A stretch of DNA of 64,000 nt, from contig OY743169.1 in NCBI GenBank assembly GCA_963555705.1, positions 49,156,124 to 49,220,123 on the forward strand, read 5' to 3'. The translations under genes were made by a program, and so were the position numbers. This stretch comes from Ligustrum vulgare (lineage: Eukaryota > Streptophyta > Magnoliopsida > Lamiales > Oleaceae). The notes below the pieces were generated by a model. That model worked only from the letters and a program-made list of their open reading frames with translations, was not told the DNA's origin and ran no database searches. Shown piece after piece: positions 19,649-32,534 of this stretch. Every line of letters starts with the position of its first letter. Position 1 is the first letter of the stretch.

Positions 19649-21141
19649 GTTTCTTGGGACTTGGCTTTCTTGAGTCGAGTCTGTTCCTTTAGGTTTTTTA
19701 ATTTTTTGGGGTACAAAATGATACAAATACATTGGTTTTTTATTTGAATTGCTTTTGCTTTCAACTATGTTGGTTTGGTGTGATAAGATGCCTGCTCACT
19801 CTTTGCAAAATTGGTAGGGATTAATTGTTATAACTGAAAATCGTAACCTTGGAATAATCGGACATCTGAGAATAATTTTATCTTGCATCATGTTGATAAT
19901 GCGTCAAGCAGGAAAGAAACTTTTATCAAGGTAATACAATGTTGAATTTGACTAAATCAGAAAAGAATTATATGTTTTTATGTGGAATTTTCAGTTACAT
20001 GGTGAAATAAGAAAGGAAGTTTATTGGAAGTGGTTCACCAGTTGTGTTGTGTGTTTTCTGCAGGTTTGATGTTTTTGTATGGTAATTTTTTTCCTTTCTT
20101 TGCAGGTTTTTTCATTGATTTCCGCTATGCCTGTAGGTTTTCCATTTCCCCCCTGTTAGTCTATGTTTTCATATCTTTCAATGCTGCATTTTATTATTTA
20201 TTGTTTACATTTACGTAATACTCGTGTTGATTTATATGTTTCAATAGTTTTCCCAAAGTGTTACTTTTCACTGATGCCATTAGTTTTTTTTCCCTTCCAA
20301 ATTTTTATTATTACTGTTCTTTATTGATTTCTGATGTAGTTATGTACCTAAATATAGTGGGTTTCATGATAATTCGTAATGCTTTTGTTTAAATTTCTAG
20401 AAACCGATTTATGATTTTTTTTTTTTTCTCCATTTGATCTTTGTTCCCAGTAATGCGCTTCCTACTATCTTGGATTGAGGAAAAAAAATCGTTCGCTGTT
20501 TCATATCAGGTACCTTTACTTTGTAATGCTATTAATGCGACGTTTTTTCGAGTGTCTTTTATTGTTCAGATTTACGTAATGCTTGTGTTGCTTTGTATGT
20601 TTGAATAGTTCCCCCAAGGTTGTACTTCACCGATTCCATTAGTTTTTTCCCTTCCAATTTTTTAATGTTACTCTTCTTTATTGATTTATTTATTTCTGAC
20701 GTAGTTATGGTTTGCTTATCGGGATATGCCAACTATCTTATATATATATATATATATTGACTTGATAATAAAATAGGAATTGAGTTTTAGTTACTTTAAT
20801 TTTGTATTTTTATTTTCACTTGATTTGGCTGTGCTGATCTGTTGATGGGTATTAATTATAGATTATTATTGTTGTGGAGTTGATGATGAATTTTGGATTG
20901 GTTTGATTGTAGTTTGATGATAAATGAGTTGTTAGTTTGATATTGTTTTAAAGTATTATGGTGGTTGTGATATCCCCATACAGGTTAGCTAATACCATTT
21001 TATAGGGAGACTTTGTCAAAACTTATTTAAAGTTTTATAATAGAAAATTATAATTCTAATATTTTATATGATTTATTTATACATTTTTGCATTAAGCACA
21101 GTTAGAATCATGATAATTAGACTGTCATAATGTCTTTGCAG
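19649..21141. other. intron-like AT-rich sequence
   Basis: T-rich stretches, several TTNTGCAG acceptor-like words and a short (TA)n at about 20739-20757. No supportable coding region. It may be an intron between the exon candidates at 16850-16924 and 21142-21232. Confidence 0.3.
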
Positions 21142-21232
21142 GTAAAAGTGAATTTAGTAGCCCTCTCACAAGATGTTTTGTCATGGCCCCAGTTTAAACT
21201 AGACTTCAGAAGCCAGAAAGTACTCTACGATG
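21142..21232 (+). other. candidate internal exon, unidentified protein
   Basis: Preceded by TCTTTGCAG and followed by GATG|GTTAGT. The 91 bases are open (VKVNLVALSQDVLSWPQF then KLDFRSQKVLYD) and phase-compatible with the candidate exon at 16850-16924. Nothing similar in the surrounding noise. No family recognised. It lies only 220 bp upstream of the CACTA-like block, so capture by that transposon is possible. Confidence 0.3.
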
Positions 21233-21454
21233 GTTAGTGTTAAAAATTGGTGATTCTAGTTCCTTTTTGTATGACTGATGGTCTGCTAGATATACTGTTG
21301 CAATGTAGAGGGTTAATAAATGTCAAAATTTAGATGTACAATCAAATAGGTGAAAAATTACTGTTGTAGATTTTGTTTTAATGTAGGAGAATAAAGTACC
21401 AGTGTTTTTGTTTTGTATAAAAATATGTGATCTAATTTTCCTTAAAATGTTTGC

Positions 21455-21994
21455 ACTTTATTTTGAGTAGTTGATTTATTTAAAGTACATGTGTTTCATA
21501 TTTTACATATTTCATATATGTTTGAGAAATTTGTTGATTATCAGTGAAAATATCTATATTGATTTGCAGAGAATAAAAATAAAAAATGTATAAGTATCAA
21601 CGGTAACGCGCAATTAGTGTTGCCAAAAGTATCAACGGCAACACGCAGTGAACGTTGCTAAAAGTATTAATCGCAACCCGCAAAGAACGTTGTTAAAAGT
21701 ATTTATCGCAACACGCAAACAACGTTGCTAAAAGTCTACCGCAACACGCGTTGAACGTTGCCAAAAGTCTCAATCGTAATGCACAATGAAAGATACCAAA
21801 GGTCAACTGCAACACGCAGTAAACGTTGCAAAATGTCTACTATAACGCGCAATTCAACCTTTTGCAACTCTCAATGAACATTGTCGTATCCTTTCCCTCT
21901 AAACTAACATTGCGATTTGCAACATGCACACGAACACTGCAAAAGATCTTTTGCAACATTTTTTGAGTGTTGCTGTAGGTTATTTTTATTGTAT
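21455..21994 (+). mobile_element. CACTA-like transposon end, second copy
   Basis: Co-linear with 6850-7431: the same GTGTTTCATATTTTACATAT lead-in, then units of GCAACNCGCA...GTTGCTAAAAGTAT, ending TTTTTATTGTATTG, close to a TTGTAGTG terminus. Divergence of perhaps 15-20% shows that these are two old insertions of one family. Confidence 0.6.
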
Positions 21995-23023
21995 TGAATG
22001 GTTCGTTAATTCTATTGTTTTACCATTTTTGTTGATTTCTAAATGAAGATTTATGAAGTTGAAAGAAAATTTTTGTAAGTGCAAAAGTTGGTTGTGGTTG
22101 AGATCTTATAATAGGCATTTTAACAAAAACTTGAGATTTATCCTTGATGATTTTCTTATGTGAAAATTGATGAAATTGTTGAATATATTTAATTTATTAC
22201 GTTTATTTGATGAAGTTATGTTTCGACAGATGGTATGCTTATATTGAGACTACCATTAAATGCTTCTAAGAACTTGTAATTTGGTAATTTTGGTTTGGTT
22301 TTAAATTGTTTTTCCATTAGTTTTGTTTCTGGTTTTTGATATATGATTTGTGTTCAAGATTATAAAGTTTTGATTTTTATGGTAAAATCGTGATCTTTAT
22401 TTATGATGAAGAATTAAAAGTATGATATTTTCTTGCATTTTCGTTTAGTGTTTGGATTTGAATTTTGAATTAGGTTTAACGAGTTTTTTATGCTTATTTG
22501 ATTATGGAATTTTGTTAATTTTATCTATTTTAATTGTTTGTATCAACTGAGCAATTTTTGTTCCAAAATTTTATCTATTTTAATTTTTTTTTTTCTCATA
22601 ATTTTTTGGTTTAGTGATTACTATTTATTTTATACTGGTATTTTCCTATTATTGGTTGGGATGTTAAATACTCAAAGGATTTTTCTCAATTTCTTAATTA
22701 AAGTATTCATTTGTTGATTCATTGCACATTTCTTAATTTGAAATGCATATGAATAGTTGGTGTCCCAATATATTTATTGAAATAGGCAATCAAGTTTGTT
22801 GTGTATGCATGCATATGCATGTTTGCTCTCGCCCTTGTTTTGTTATTATTTTTTGTATTATTTTTTGTGTGACAGTTGATTGAATGACTTATTTTAACCT
22901 CAAAAGATTGAGCATAAGGGAATCATGTTTTGTCCCTGCCCGCTATCTGAAGATGGAATATGACATTGAGGGAGGGATTGTGAATTTGTCATCAATAGCT
23001 CAAATCAATACTTATAACAAAGG
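21995..23023. other. AT-rich sequence without recognisable gene
   Basis: Low-complexity T- and A-rich DNA. Nothing beyond chance ORFs. Confidence 0.4.
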
Positions 23024-23125
23024 GATTCGTTGATACGATTAGTCAGTATTAATTAAAGATTCGTTGATACGATTAGTCAGTATTAATTAAAGATTCGTTG
23101 ATATGATTAGTCAGTATTAATTAAA
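23024..23125 (+). repeat. three tandem copies of a 34-bp unit
   Basis: Exact period 34, unit beginning GATTCGTTGATACGATTAGT; copies at 23024, 23058 and 23092. The third has one C-to-T change (GATATG). Near-identity of the copies means a recent local duplication. Confidence 0.95.
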
Positions 23126-25086
23126 AGAACATGTAATTTGTCTATGCCACTCATGTTCCATGAGAAGTACTAGATAACAACTCGACAATATAAAAAACAA
23201 AATCTGAACTTTTTTTCTTCTTTTTGAAAATGTCTAGCAATAACAAACATATTCTTGCATTAACTTTGTTTTAATTATCTTGTATAATATCAGTTATTCA
23301 GACAAAAAGGCAATTAGCAAACATATTACATACCAACGAGTTTGATCGACGTTTGTAGGTGTATAGCAACTTCATTGTCATTGATTTCTTTCCTTTTACC
23401 ATTTATTGTATACATGCATGAAGAGAACAATTGCTTTTGAGGTTTTATTATGATTTCATATCTGTATACATTTTAACTTTGTTCTCTAAATGGTTTTGAA
23501 ATATTTAATAACATGCGTCATGTGTATTTGGAATGAGGCTAAGGGTGTAACATTTACTGTCAACTCAGTGCATCCAGGGTTGATAATGTCAAACCTCTTC
23601 AAACATTATGCTTAGTTAACAGGAGTTTTGAATAATCTTTGGATAGGGATTGGGATAGGGCTCTCGGTATCAGCCATTCATGAGGTTTTGAGAACTCCAT
23701 GGGGGATTTTCCTTGAGAAAAATGATGCCGTTTCTAACGATTTGATCACATCCATGATCGTGAAATTTCCTACAATCTACCTTTCAATCTAGCATACCCA
23801 ATTTCATTTGCTTTTAAATTTTACACTTTCTTGTGTGGATATCACTTCTCCGATTGCTTATTTAGAACAGGAAACTATGTATGTTATAAGTTATGAGTTT
23901 CTTTTCTCATAACAGAGAAGAAATTAAGATATGCATTTAGACTTCTTTGTACAAATATAGTCACCATACCAATGGTTCAATATTGCACCACAACACTCCT
24001 TGGGTCGTGCATAGCACGACTCCCAAGTATTCTTTATTTATATCTATATTTATGCCTCTATCGGCTAATGAGTTTAATTGGTTTATAAATTAATTTATAA
24101 GTTGTACAATTTTTCAAGCAAATTTTAATCACACACATTTTACCTAAAAATACAAATAAACCAAATTTATAATCTACTCTAGCCGCCGAATAGAGCCTAT
24201 ATCTGTAATAGATTAAATATCACATAAAGTGAGAATCAATTTTTTGGACCATTCTATTCCTACCATATTTGCATTATTTCAATGAAACCTAGTTTTTCAT
24301 CTTCCAATAAGTATTTACTTTATTTATTTTATGCAAATTTATAATGATTTATAATTCATAGTGTTTATTTATGATAATTCTTCTTTTTCGTATTTTATTT
24401 TGAATTTTCATTCAACGTATCAATTTCTTTAGACTTAAAATCAAATATAAAATGCAGTCATCATTTTTCAATCTGTCTCACAATCAATATATTTCTCTTT
24501 TCGTCATTTTTTTATTTTATTTATTCTACGGTATAAGAAATATTGAAGAGCGGATTTTAATATATTCAATAAGAGTATTGAAATTGGAAGAATTTAGTTT
24601 TCTATATTTACACTTTGTTTCACAACTCATTATAATGAGCAATTATTACAATTTATAATTTACACAATTTTTTAAATTATTTTTTAATCATACAGATATT
24701 CTACTTTTAATTTTTAATCATAAAATTTATCTCGAAATTTAAAAAAGCAAAAATGACGACGGCTCATTATAACATTCTGTTAATTGGAAAGTCAGAAGTT
24801 AAACGATTATTATGGAGAGTGGGATATTTTGTTAGAATTACTTTTCTTATGTAGTTTTAGCCCGTCTGATAATGCTTGTTTAACACCAAACTACCATATT
24901 TTGATAGTTTTATATTAAAATATTAATTTTTTGGCCCAAAATGACGGCTACTTTTGAAATAGGATTAAAATATTCATTTTTTTTGGTCAAAATGAATGGT
25001 CATTCTTTTTGAAAGAGAAATTAACTCGATCCCACATATGTAACAAAAATTCAATTCCCTGTTTCAATTTCATGGCGCCCAACGAC
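23126..25086. other. intergenic AT-rich DNA with two AT-rich MITE relics
   Basis: No gene. At about 24093-24190 and 24630-24740 are copies of an AT-rich dispersed repeat with the motif TTTTTAATCA...ATTTTATCT, also found at 26278, 37965, 40600 and, inverted, 41095. Confidence 0.4.
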
Positions 25087-25089
25087 TTA

Positions 25090-25840
25090 GAGAATCTTCA
25101 ATAGACTCTCTGAAGGTGAGATGTTCTTTATTTTGAATAGTCAATCTTTAAAATTTTACTGTAATACTATATTGCTCGAACTCTTCACTTTTGAAAAAGT
25201 ACATGTGTCGAATACTGGGTATGGGACATGGGTATGAAATCATTTTCAGATCATTTTAATTAAAAAAAAAATTGATTTTTATATCATTTAAATCAAAAGA
25301 CAATCTTTCATATCTTCAAGAAATGCATTTAATATTATTAATACATAAATTCTAAAGTAATTTGAAGTTTATAAAATCTATTCATGCATTTATGTCAAAA
25401 TTTTGCGTGTTTTCAGTCGTGTCGTTGTTTCTTAGATTTTGGAAATAAAAGGGTCTGACAGTTAGATACATACCCGTACCCGAGTCCGAGCAACATAACT
25501 CTAATATGCTCTCTACTTTAACATTTTAATTCAGAGAGTGTGTTTGAAGAGTCAAACTCACTATCTATTATTAAATGCATTCAAAAAGTTCTAGTTTTCA
25601 ATATTTCTCCATTAACTTTCTTTATTACATATTTAATATCATTGGTCATTCACTTTTAAAAAAAAAATTATTAACTAAAAATAAAGAAAAAAAATAAATA
25701 TTTTTATGAAAAAGTAAAATCAAAAATCAAAAATAAATAATTTTTTGGAACTTGTAAAAAAATTTGCTTTATAAATTTAAAGATTATTTTTATTATGTAG
25801 AATATGCTCTTTAAATATAAAGAGTCTATTGGAGATGCTC
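25090..25840. mobile_element. PIF/Harbinger-like MITE with a nested repeat
   Basis: Terminal inverted repeats GAGAATCTTCAATAGACTCT and GAGCATCTCCAATAGACTCT (right end read in reverse), flanked by TTA at 25087-25089 and 25841-25843. Inside, 25172-25494 has its own inverted ends (TTGCTCGAACTC and, reversed, TTGCTCGGACTC) around words like GGGTATGGGACATGGG, so it looks like a second MITE inserted into the first. Confidence 0.7.
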
Positions 25841-26277
25841 TTAGTAATTGGTAAATTTCTATTTCTCTGTGTATTTGATGTGATGACTGGGTTGACTTGA
25901 AAACAATTATTATGGTTGGTTAATTTGTTCAATTATATATTACATGATAGCTTTTACTAAAAAATTGTGAAATTTTCGCATTAAATAATATATGATATAA
26001 TTTTTCAATAAATTATGTGTGAGGTTGCTAATTATTAAATGTTAGTGATTTGTAATAGTTACCCAGTTTAAAAATAATAAATTATTTGTAATCGCATCAA
26101 TCTTTCAAAAATAATATACAATTTTTTTTAATTTTTTTTTTTTTTGGAGTTTCTGCGTAATTTTATCTTATCATTGTTGGATGAAGTCACCAACATGTAA
26201 GACATTTCAGCCATTTCTGTCTCTCTTTCGATTCTGTGGATAAAAAAGAAAAAAAAAAAAATGCTACCTAGTCTTTG

Positions 26278-26410
26278 TTTGGCAACTGCTGTCTAAACAA
26301 TAATTTAAATTGCATAATTTCTCAAATCACTTTTTTAACTATACATATTTTCTCTTTTCAATTTTTAACCTTACATTTTATCTAAAAAACTCAAATAGTC
26401 AATTTAAACT
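26278..26410. repeat. AT-rich MITE-family copy
   Basis: Carries TTTGGCAACTG at its left and ATTTTCTCTTTTCAATTTT in the middle, matching copies at 37965-38115, 40600-40750 and, inverted, 41095-41265. Short and non-coding. Confidence 0.5.
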
Positions 26411-26651
26411 GATTATAACATTAATAGCCGCATATTGATCATCACCCAATGGATGACTAAAAATGATGTGGCACTTCTTTAATTGTTGATTTCTAAGTTG
26501 ATGTAACGTGTGAAATAATATACTAATCATACGACCTGTATTATATGAAGGTGCATGTACTTGTAGATGGCTTTTGTAGCGTGTGCGTTGCACATGATTT
26601 TTTAATGATATTATGAAATATATTTGAATGTCTTAAATTGAATATCTACTT

Positions 26652-27285
26652 TGTTACGACCCTATGTAAACGAGTTGACACATCATTGCTGTTGAGGGAT
26701 CGTGTGGGGCCCATAAGCCATAAGAAGAACCGTACGCTGGACGAGGTTTACACTGTCGAGGCTCCCATTTGTTCAAGCCTATTTGGGTCTAGTCTATTGC
26801 TGTTATCCAATGCCAATACCAAGTGTGTCAGGAACACAGTCCTTATGCAAGTGGTAGCTTGATGTGACGGCTCCTTTATGAAAGGATGTGATGGCGGCCA
26901 CTCCACTACAGTAGATAGTAATCATTATAACCAATAGTTTGGTTTTCCTCGTGAATGGCTGGGAGCTTGACATGTGTAAAGTGTTACACATGCCATAATC
27001 TGAAACGATTACTTCCACTAAAACACAGATCCCGTGGATTTCCTAAAAAGGGGTTAGAAACTTAACACTTGAACTGGATATACGAAATCTCACTCCCCTT
27101 TCTCTTTTTTACACACTTATATTTCCTACACCCAAATTATATTTACTTGACTTAGGCATCGGAGTGCAAAGGCTCGGCCCCTTTGCATACTCTATTGTTT
27201 GTCTTAGTGCACAAGGAGTCCACTGTTCAAGAGAGAGAAGCTAAGACGTGTTGATCTAAGGTCCTGCCAGATTTTGTGGTGAAAA
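26652..27285 (+). repeat. 5' LTR of the plus-strand Tat element
   Basis: Starts TGTTACGACCCTATGTAAA. It differs from the 3' LTR by many substitutions and by lacking a block near GGACTAGAGGCAAGGCAGG (35814 on), so the insertion is old. Its last bases have decayed from the TTAACA end of the other LTR to TGAAAA. Confidence 0.9.
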
Positions 27286-27309
27286 TTTTGGCACCGTTCA
27301 TGGGAAACC
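27286..27309 (+). other. primer-binding site of the Tat element
   Basis: TTTTGGCACCGTTCATGGGA directly follows the 5' LTR and resembles the site at 6145-6121. Confidence 0.65.
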
Positions 27310-27404
27310 ACGTTGCTAACCGTGAAATCATATTATAAAATGCTACAAGAAACCTTGGAAAAAAGGTGTCTAACCTCTTAAGAAAGAGCGAAGAACAATA
27401 AGAA

Positions 27405-27655
27405 CCTTGAAAAATACTTAAAACTTTGAAATATAAATTTACTCACCATGAAAAGGCCTGAAACTTTGAAATACAAGTTTAATCACCTTGAAAAAGGCTT
27501 TAAAATTTGAAATATAAGTTTATTCACCTTGAAAAAGGCTTAAAACTCTGAAATATAAGTTTAATCACCCTGAAAAGGGCCTAAAACTTTGAAATACAAG
27601 TTTAATTACCTTGAAAAGGGTATACAATTTGAGACATAAGTTTGCCGACTTTGAA
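27405..27655 (+). repeat. leader tandem repeats, about 44-bp unit
   Basis: Five to six units containing AAACTTTGAAATATAAGTTT and CACCTTGAAAAAGGC. The same unit, inverted, is in the leader of the element at 1-6829, so it is a family trait rather than a chance satellite. Confidence 0.85.
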
Positions 27656-27674
27656 AAGTTGAATCGTTGCAACA

Positions 27675-29515
27675 ATGAGCATGAATGATAATGATGTTAA
27701 CCCTTAAAGGAGTAGAGGACAGTATGGTAGTGGGGAGGCACATCAAGCAGGTCCACATGAGAACGCCAATGAGGGGGGGCCCCAACCTAATCTTCCTCAT
27801 CAGCATCAAAATTGGCGCATGCTGCGAGAGATGAAGTGCATGGCTGCCCAAATGTTGGAGATGCAGAAGCAACAGATCGAGCAAACTGCTGCCATGAATG
27901 CCTACATGGCAAGCGGATATGTGGTGACGAACCAATGGTGCCACCGCACTACTCCCAGCCACATTATTTACCTTCTGATGCGGGCACCGTATCGTATTAT
28001 TATAACGAACCACAAATGTATGTCGAGGTGGATTATGTTCCCCACGGAGAAGAGGACCTGGTGTATGCAGAACCGGAATCACACGACCCATCGCCTAAAT
28101 ATCATGAAGAAGCCCCTTCCCCCTCAAGATCCGGTAGTGTCTTTAGCTAAATAGGGGGACTATTTAGAGGCAAGCGAGAAAGCAGGGCTGAACAAGCTCA
28201 ACATCATACACAAATGCCTAGGAATAGGCGTGAACAAAGGACTGAAGAAGTCCTTTTGCGGGTTCATGTGCCTAGAAATAGGTTCGAAGCGGGGACAACA
28301 GAATGACACCCGCCGACCCATGAGCCTAAAAATAGGCGGGACAGAAGAGCCTAAGAGGCTCACTCCCAAACCTAAGGGGTTCGCCTAATTATCAAAGGGC
28401 TAATTATGCCCAGGTTTTATCACCTCAGAGGTGGAGCTAGACTCAACAACCCCATGGACAATACCATGGTGCGGCGAAATCTGATCATAAAGAAAACAAT
28501 GAGTTACTGTCGTATGAATTAGACGACGATGAGGAAATAAGCCCTTTTACAGAAGGCATTCGGAAGTGTCTAGTACCCACTGACTTTGAAATGCCGGAGA
28601 TAACAAAGTACTCCGGGAAAGGCGACCTTGACGATCACCTACTAAACTACCGTGCCAGTATGGAAATAGCCAGAGCCACTCTTACACTAAAATGCAAAGC
28701 TTTCTCCTTAACACTTGAGGGAAGTACAATACAGTGGTACCAAAAACTCCCTCCTGGTAAAATCCACAGTTGGAGAGATGTGAAAACGGCCCTTAAGAAT
28801 GACTTCGTTTCCTCCAGACCAGGTCAACTCCCACTCCAACTCCTTTAAGATTTGAGGTAGGGAAGGGATGGATCTTTAAAAGGATATTTAGCTCGATTCA
28901 TGGAAGAAATGCATAGTTGTAAGAACATCACAGAGGCAGTAATGTTCTCTGCCCTAAAAGGAGATTTAGACATGACCAGTATGTTTTGGAGAGATGTCTG
29001 TAGCAGGAAATCGAGGGACTACAACACCCTCGTGGATCTGATAAAGGAGGAAATCATCTCAGAAGAAATGGCGAGAGCCAAAGATAATCACCTACAGGAG
29101 AGAGATAACACTGGGAACCAACCTGGAGTGGCTCAAAGAAAAGGAGGTAACAAGGACCGGTTCGAAAACCACCGCGGGGGTGGCCCACACCCATTCCTAG
29201 GAATTGGATCTAGTTAAGCGGTAGAAATCACAGAAGCTATTCCCACTTTGTGCTCCACACTGCCCTTTGCGAATCCCACAACCACTACGAAAGGAACAGA
29301 TGGAAGCCGAAGTGGAAAGCAACCTATGACTGGGGCATATTGCGCATACCATCGATTTTATGGACGTGCCATGGAGGGTTTTAGAGATATACAAATGCTA
29401 GCTGAACAAAAGGCCAACGAGAGAAAGGGAGGAAGTAGTACCCCGAATAGGGGAAGGCAAAGCAGGCCGAATGACCAAAGGTTCAGCCGAATTAAGCCGA
29501 GAGATAACAAATGAT
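27675..29515 (+). pseudogene. gag: gag of the plus-strand Tat element (decayed)
   Basis: Starts near ATG 27675 and meets a TAA within ten codons. The same landmarks as the minus-strand copy follow: MLEMQKQQIEQTAAMNAYMA, NRRE-type repeats, then MPEITKYSGKGDLDDHLLNY (28591 on), IQWYQKLPPGKIHSWRD, and the knuckle CAYHRFYGRAMEGF (29344 on), in which the histidine and last cysteine of the sister copy (GHATEDC) are lost. Stops and frame changes split it into at least five pieces. It is an inactive capsid gene useful mainly for aligning the sister copy. Confidence 0.8.
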
Positions 29516-29603
29516 ACTCTCCCAGGGGAGGAAACAATAATCGCCGTAGAGAGAAAGACCACAATAGAAACAAAACTCAGTGGTTGATGAGAAAGTCAGA
29601 TAA

Positions 29604-30350
29604 TTGCCCCATCCTCCAAATGATCTGCCGATCCGTGAGATCGACACAATATTTGGAGGGTCCCATCCGGATGGGAGTACAAATAACTCCCAAAAGCGGT
29701 ACATAAGGGAAGCCAAAGAGCTCACCAATGTGAATTATCACAAAAATTCGTACCCCGCTGGAACTTCAAGGATAGATCCAATTAAATTTACCCTGGATGA
29801 TGCGATTTGGGTGCATTTCCCACACAATGATGCACTGGTGATTCGGATGGTGGTAGCTAGAAATGGATTGTCCCGCATGCTTGTATATGATGGTGCCTTA
29901 GTAAATGTGATTTACAGGGTGACCTATGATAAGATGGAAATTAGTACCCCACTTATTCCAGTCCCAGGTCCCATATACGGCTTCACCAGGGATAGTATAT
30001 TCCCCAGAGGGTCCATAATCCTTATGACCAAGGTGGGACAAGGGCCTACCACTGCTAGGATGCTGATGGAATTTTTGATTGTAGATAAGACATCCTCTTA
30101 TCATGGTTCAATTGGAAGACCAGAACTTATTGACTTAGGGGCTGTCACTCACACAGAGTACATCTGCATGAAGTTCCCAACTGCAAATGGGATAGCCATT
30201 GTTAGGGGGAGCCAGACTGTATCACGATCATGCTATACAAATGCTATCCGAAATTTTCAAGATCGAACGGTCAACATGATTAGCGATATAGCGATGACCA
30301 AGGCTATCTCAGACCCTAAAAAACTGGGTCCCGAACCTAATATAGGTTAA
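29604..30350 (+). pseudogene. protease region of the plus-strand Tat element
   Basis: Open for about 248 codons. It includes the gag-protease linker (LPIREIDTIFGGSHPDG), the active-site strand VYDGALVNVIY where the copy at 3450-3698 has VDDGASVNVIY, and the C-terminal half GSIGRPELIDLGAVTHTEYI. The first aspartate of the D-D-G triplet is tyrosine, but the one next to glycine remains. The frame closes just before the RT region. Confidence 0.7.
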
Positions 30351-30359
30351 GATGTCACA

Positions 30360-31013
30360 ATGAAGAAAGAGGACGATCTGGCAGATTTAGACCCCTGGAT
30401 GACTGGTACAAACTGTTGTACCGCTCCGGCTAAAAAGCTGGAATGTTTCTCCATCAACCCATCAGACCCGATTAAGGAGGTGCAGATTGGACAGGACTCA
30501 TCGGTTGAACTCAAAGGACAACTAAAAAGATTTCTCCTCCAAAATATTTATGTGTTCGCATGGAAACATGATAACATGGTAGGAATAAACCCTAAGATAG
30601 CCTGCCACCAGCTCCAACTTGATCCAGGACACCTTGGAAGTAGGCAGAAGAGGAGACCGATGAGTCCGGAAAAATATGAGGCCTTGAAAGAGGAGGTGTT
30701 GAAGTTGTTGAAAAATGGCTTCATTAGGGAATCTTATTATCCGAAGTGGGTCAAATCTTGTGTTGGTCCTTAAGCAAAGCAGAAAGCTGCGGGTGTGCAT
30801 TGATTTCTTGAACCTAAATCAAGCATGCCCGAAGGATAGCTTTCCTTTGCCTCGGATTGATCAACTAGTTGACTCCATGGCGGAGCATGAAATGTTAAGC
30901 TTTATGGACACATACTCTGGATACAAGCAGATCCCCATGCAACGATTCGATGAGGAGCACACCTCCTTTATCACGGACATGGGACTCTACTGTTATAGGC
31001 CCATGCATTGATC
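30360..31013 (+). pseudogene. truncated reverse transcriptase of the plus-strand Tat element
   Basis: RT fingers and part of the palm in two frames (change near 30765): KYEALKEEVLKLLKNGFIRE, LRVCIDFLNLNQACPKDSFP and MDTYSGYKQI. The sequence runs to SFITDMGLYCY and then jumps to the end of the second RNase H. So the MPFGLKNA motif, catalytic YVDD, thumb and first RNase H are deleted. The comparison copy at 1761-3250 retains all of them. Confidence 0.85.
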
Positions 31014-32180
31014 CGATGAGAAATTTGAGTTGATCCACATTCCAAGATCAAAAAACTTGAATGTAGATGCTTTGTCCAAGTTGGCAAGTATCAAGGATGC
31101 CGAACTCCTCAACATGGTTCCCATTGAACATCTATAGATCTCCTCTATTGAACCAGATGCAGAAATATGTGCAATAGAGATGGAGAGCTCCTGGATGACA
31201 CATATTCTTGCTTAATATCAGACTCTTCCAAATGATTCGGATGGAGCTCGGAAATTACAAAGATATGCAACTAACTTTGTCCTCATTGACGGGTTGCTCT
31301 GTAAACGAAGTTACATCGGGCCTTTGTTATGGTGCGTTAGTCCACCAGAGGGCAAGTACATAATGATGGAGATCCATGAGGGCATTTGTGGCAATCATGC
31401 AGGTGCGACAAGTGTTAGAGACATGCATCCATACCAAACCGGCTACACCATGAATTGAGATTAGTGACCAGTCCCTGGCCCTTTACAAAGTGGGGAGTCA
31501 AAAATATTGGCCCCATGCCCAGAGGTAGTGGGAATAACTGCTTCGCGATTGTTGCGATAGACTATTTCACCGAATGGGTCGAGGCAGAACCCTTGATGAA
31601 AATCACTGAAGCAAATACTTCCAAGTTCCTTTGGAAGAATATTATTTGTAGGTTTGGAGCTTCACACATGCTGGTGACTGAAAATGCGAAGCAATTCAAA
31701 AACAGAAAAGTTGACGAGTTGTGCGATGATTTGGGAATTTGCAAATTATTCTCATCTCCATACTATCCGTAAGCAAATGGGTAGGTCAAAGCGGTTAATA
31801 AAACCATCAAAAAAACTTTGAAAAGAAAACTAGAATTAAAGAAGGGTGCTTGGGGCAGATGAACTCCCCCAATCTTATGGGCACTTCAGACTAACTCTCA
31901 CACCACGACAGGAGAGACCCCCTTCTCTATGGCTTATGGATCTAAGGCAGTGTGTCCAGTAGAAATTGGAATGCCCTCCCCTCATCAAATTCACTATGAT
32001 AAACCAACAAACGAAGAAGCTCAAAGGGAGAATTTAGATTTCCTCCTAGAAAGAAGAAATGAATCATAGGTTATGATAGCCTGCTACCAAGAAAAGATGG
32101 CCCGCTTTGAAAGAAAGTAAGGATGAACCATAATGGTTCTCGCAGTCAAAAGAGTCATGTTGATAAAGTGATACACACTA
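31014..32180 (+). pseudogene. RNase H end and integrase of the plus-strand Tat element
   Basis: After the deletion come FELIHIPRSKNLNVDALSKL (end of the second RNase H), the integrase histidines (EIHEGICGNHAG at 31370), a damaged zinc finger, and the core from 31455: AIVAIDYFTEW keeps the first aspartate, but the second is glutamate (VTENAKQF) and the third, expected glutamate, is lysine (VKAVNKTI). Stops occur at 31457 and 31770, and several later. A C-terminal tail follows to about 32180. Inactive. Confidence 0.8.
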
Positions 32181-32534
32181 GGGACTGTGGTGTAGCTAAG
32201 TTCAAACATTTATCAATCAGACTTAACTAGCAAACATGAATATCTTAAACTGCCTAAGTCTGAGGGACTATCATATGAATCATACAAACAAAAATGACAA
32301 AATTAAAATTCCACAAGCAATACACGTTAAAATATTCAAAAATGGATTTGAAGATAAAAAATGATAATGTACTTTTTGTTCATACAATTAAATTTATAAC
32401 AAAAATAGTCAGAAATCAAGGGAGAGTAGGAAGATCTCTGGCAGAGCCATCGCCAGTAAATTCTTGGGTTGAGTCAGCAGGGTCAGCAATAGGACCACTC
32501 TCTTCATCATCTTGTGGCTCCGAATAAAGATCTT

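Noticed and set aside
20024..20218. Plus-strand 64-codon hydrophobic frame
   Set aside because: T-rich intron-like DNA gives Phe/Leu-rich frames by chance; no start context, no conserved motif.
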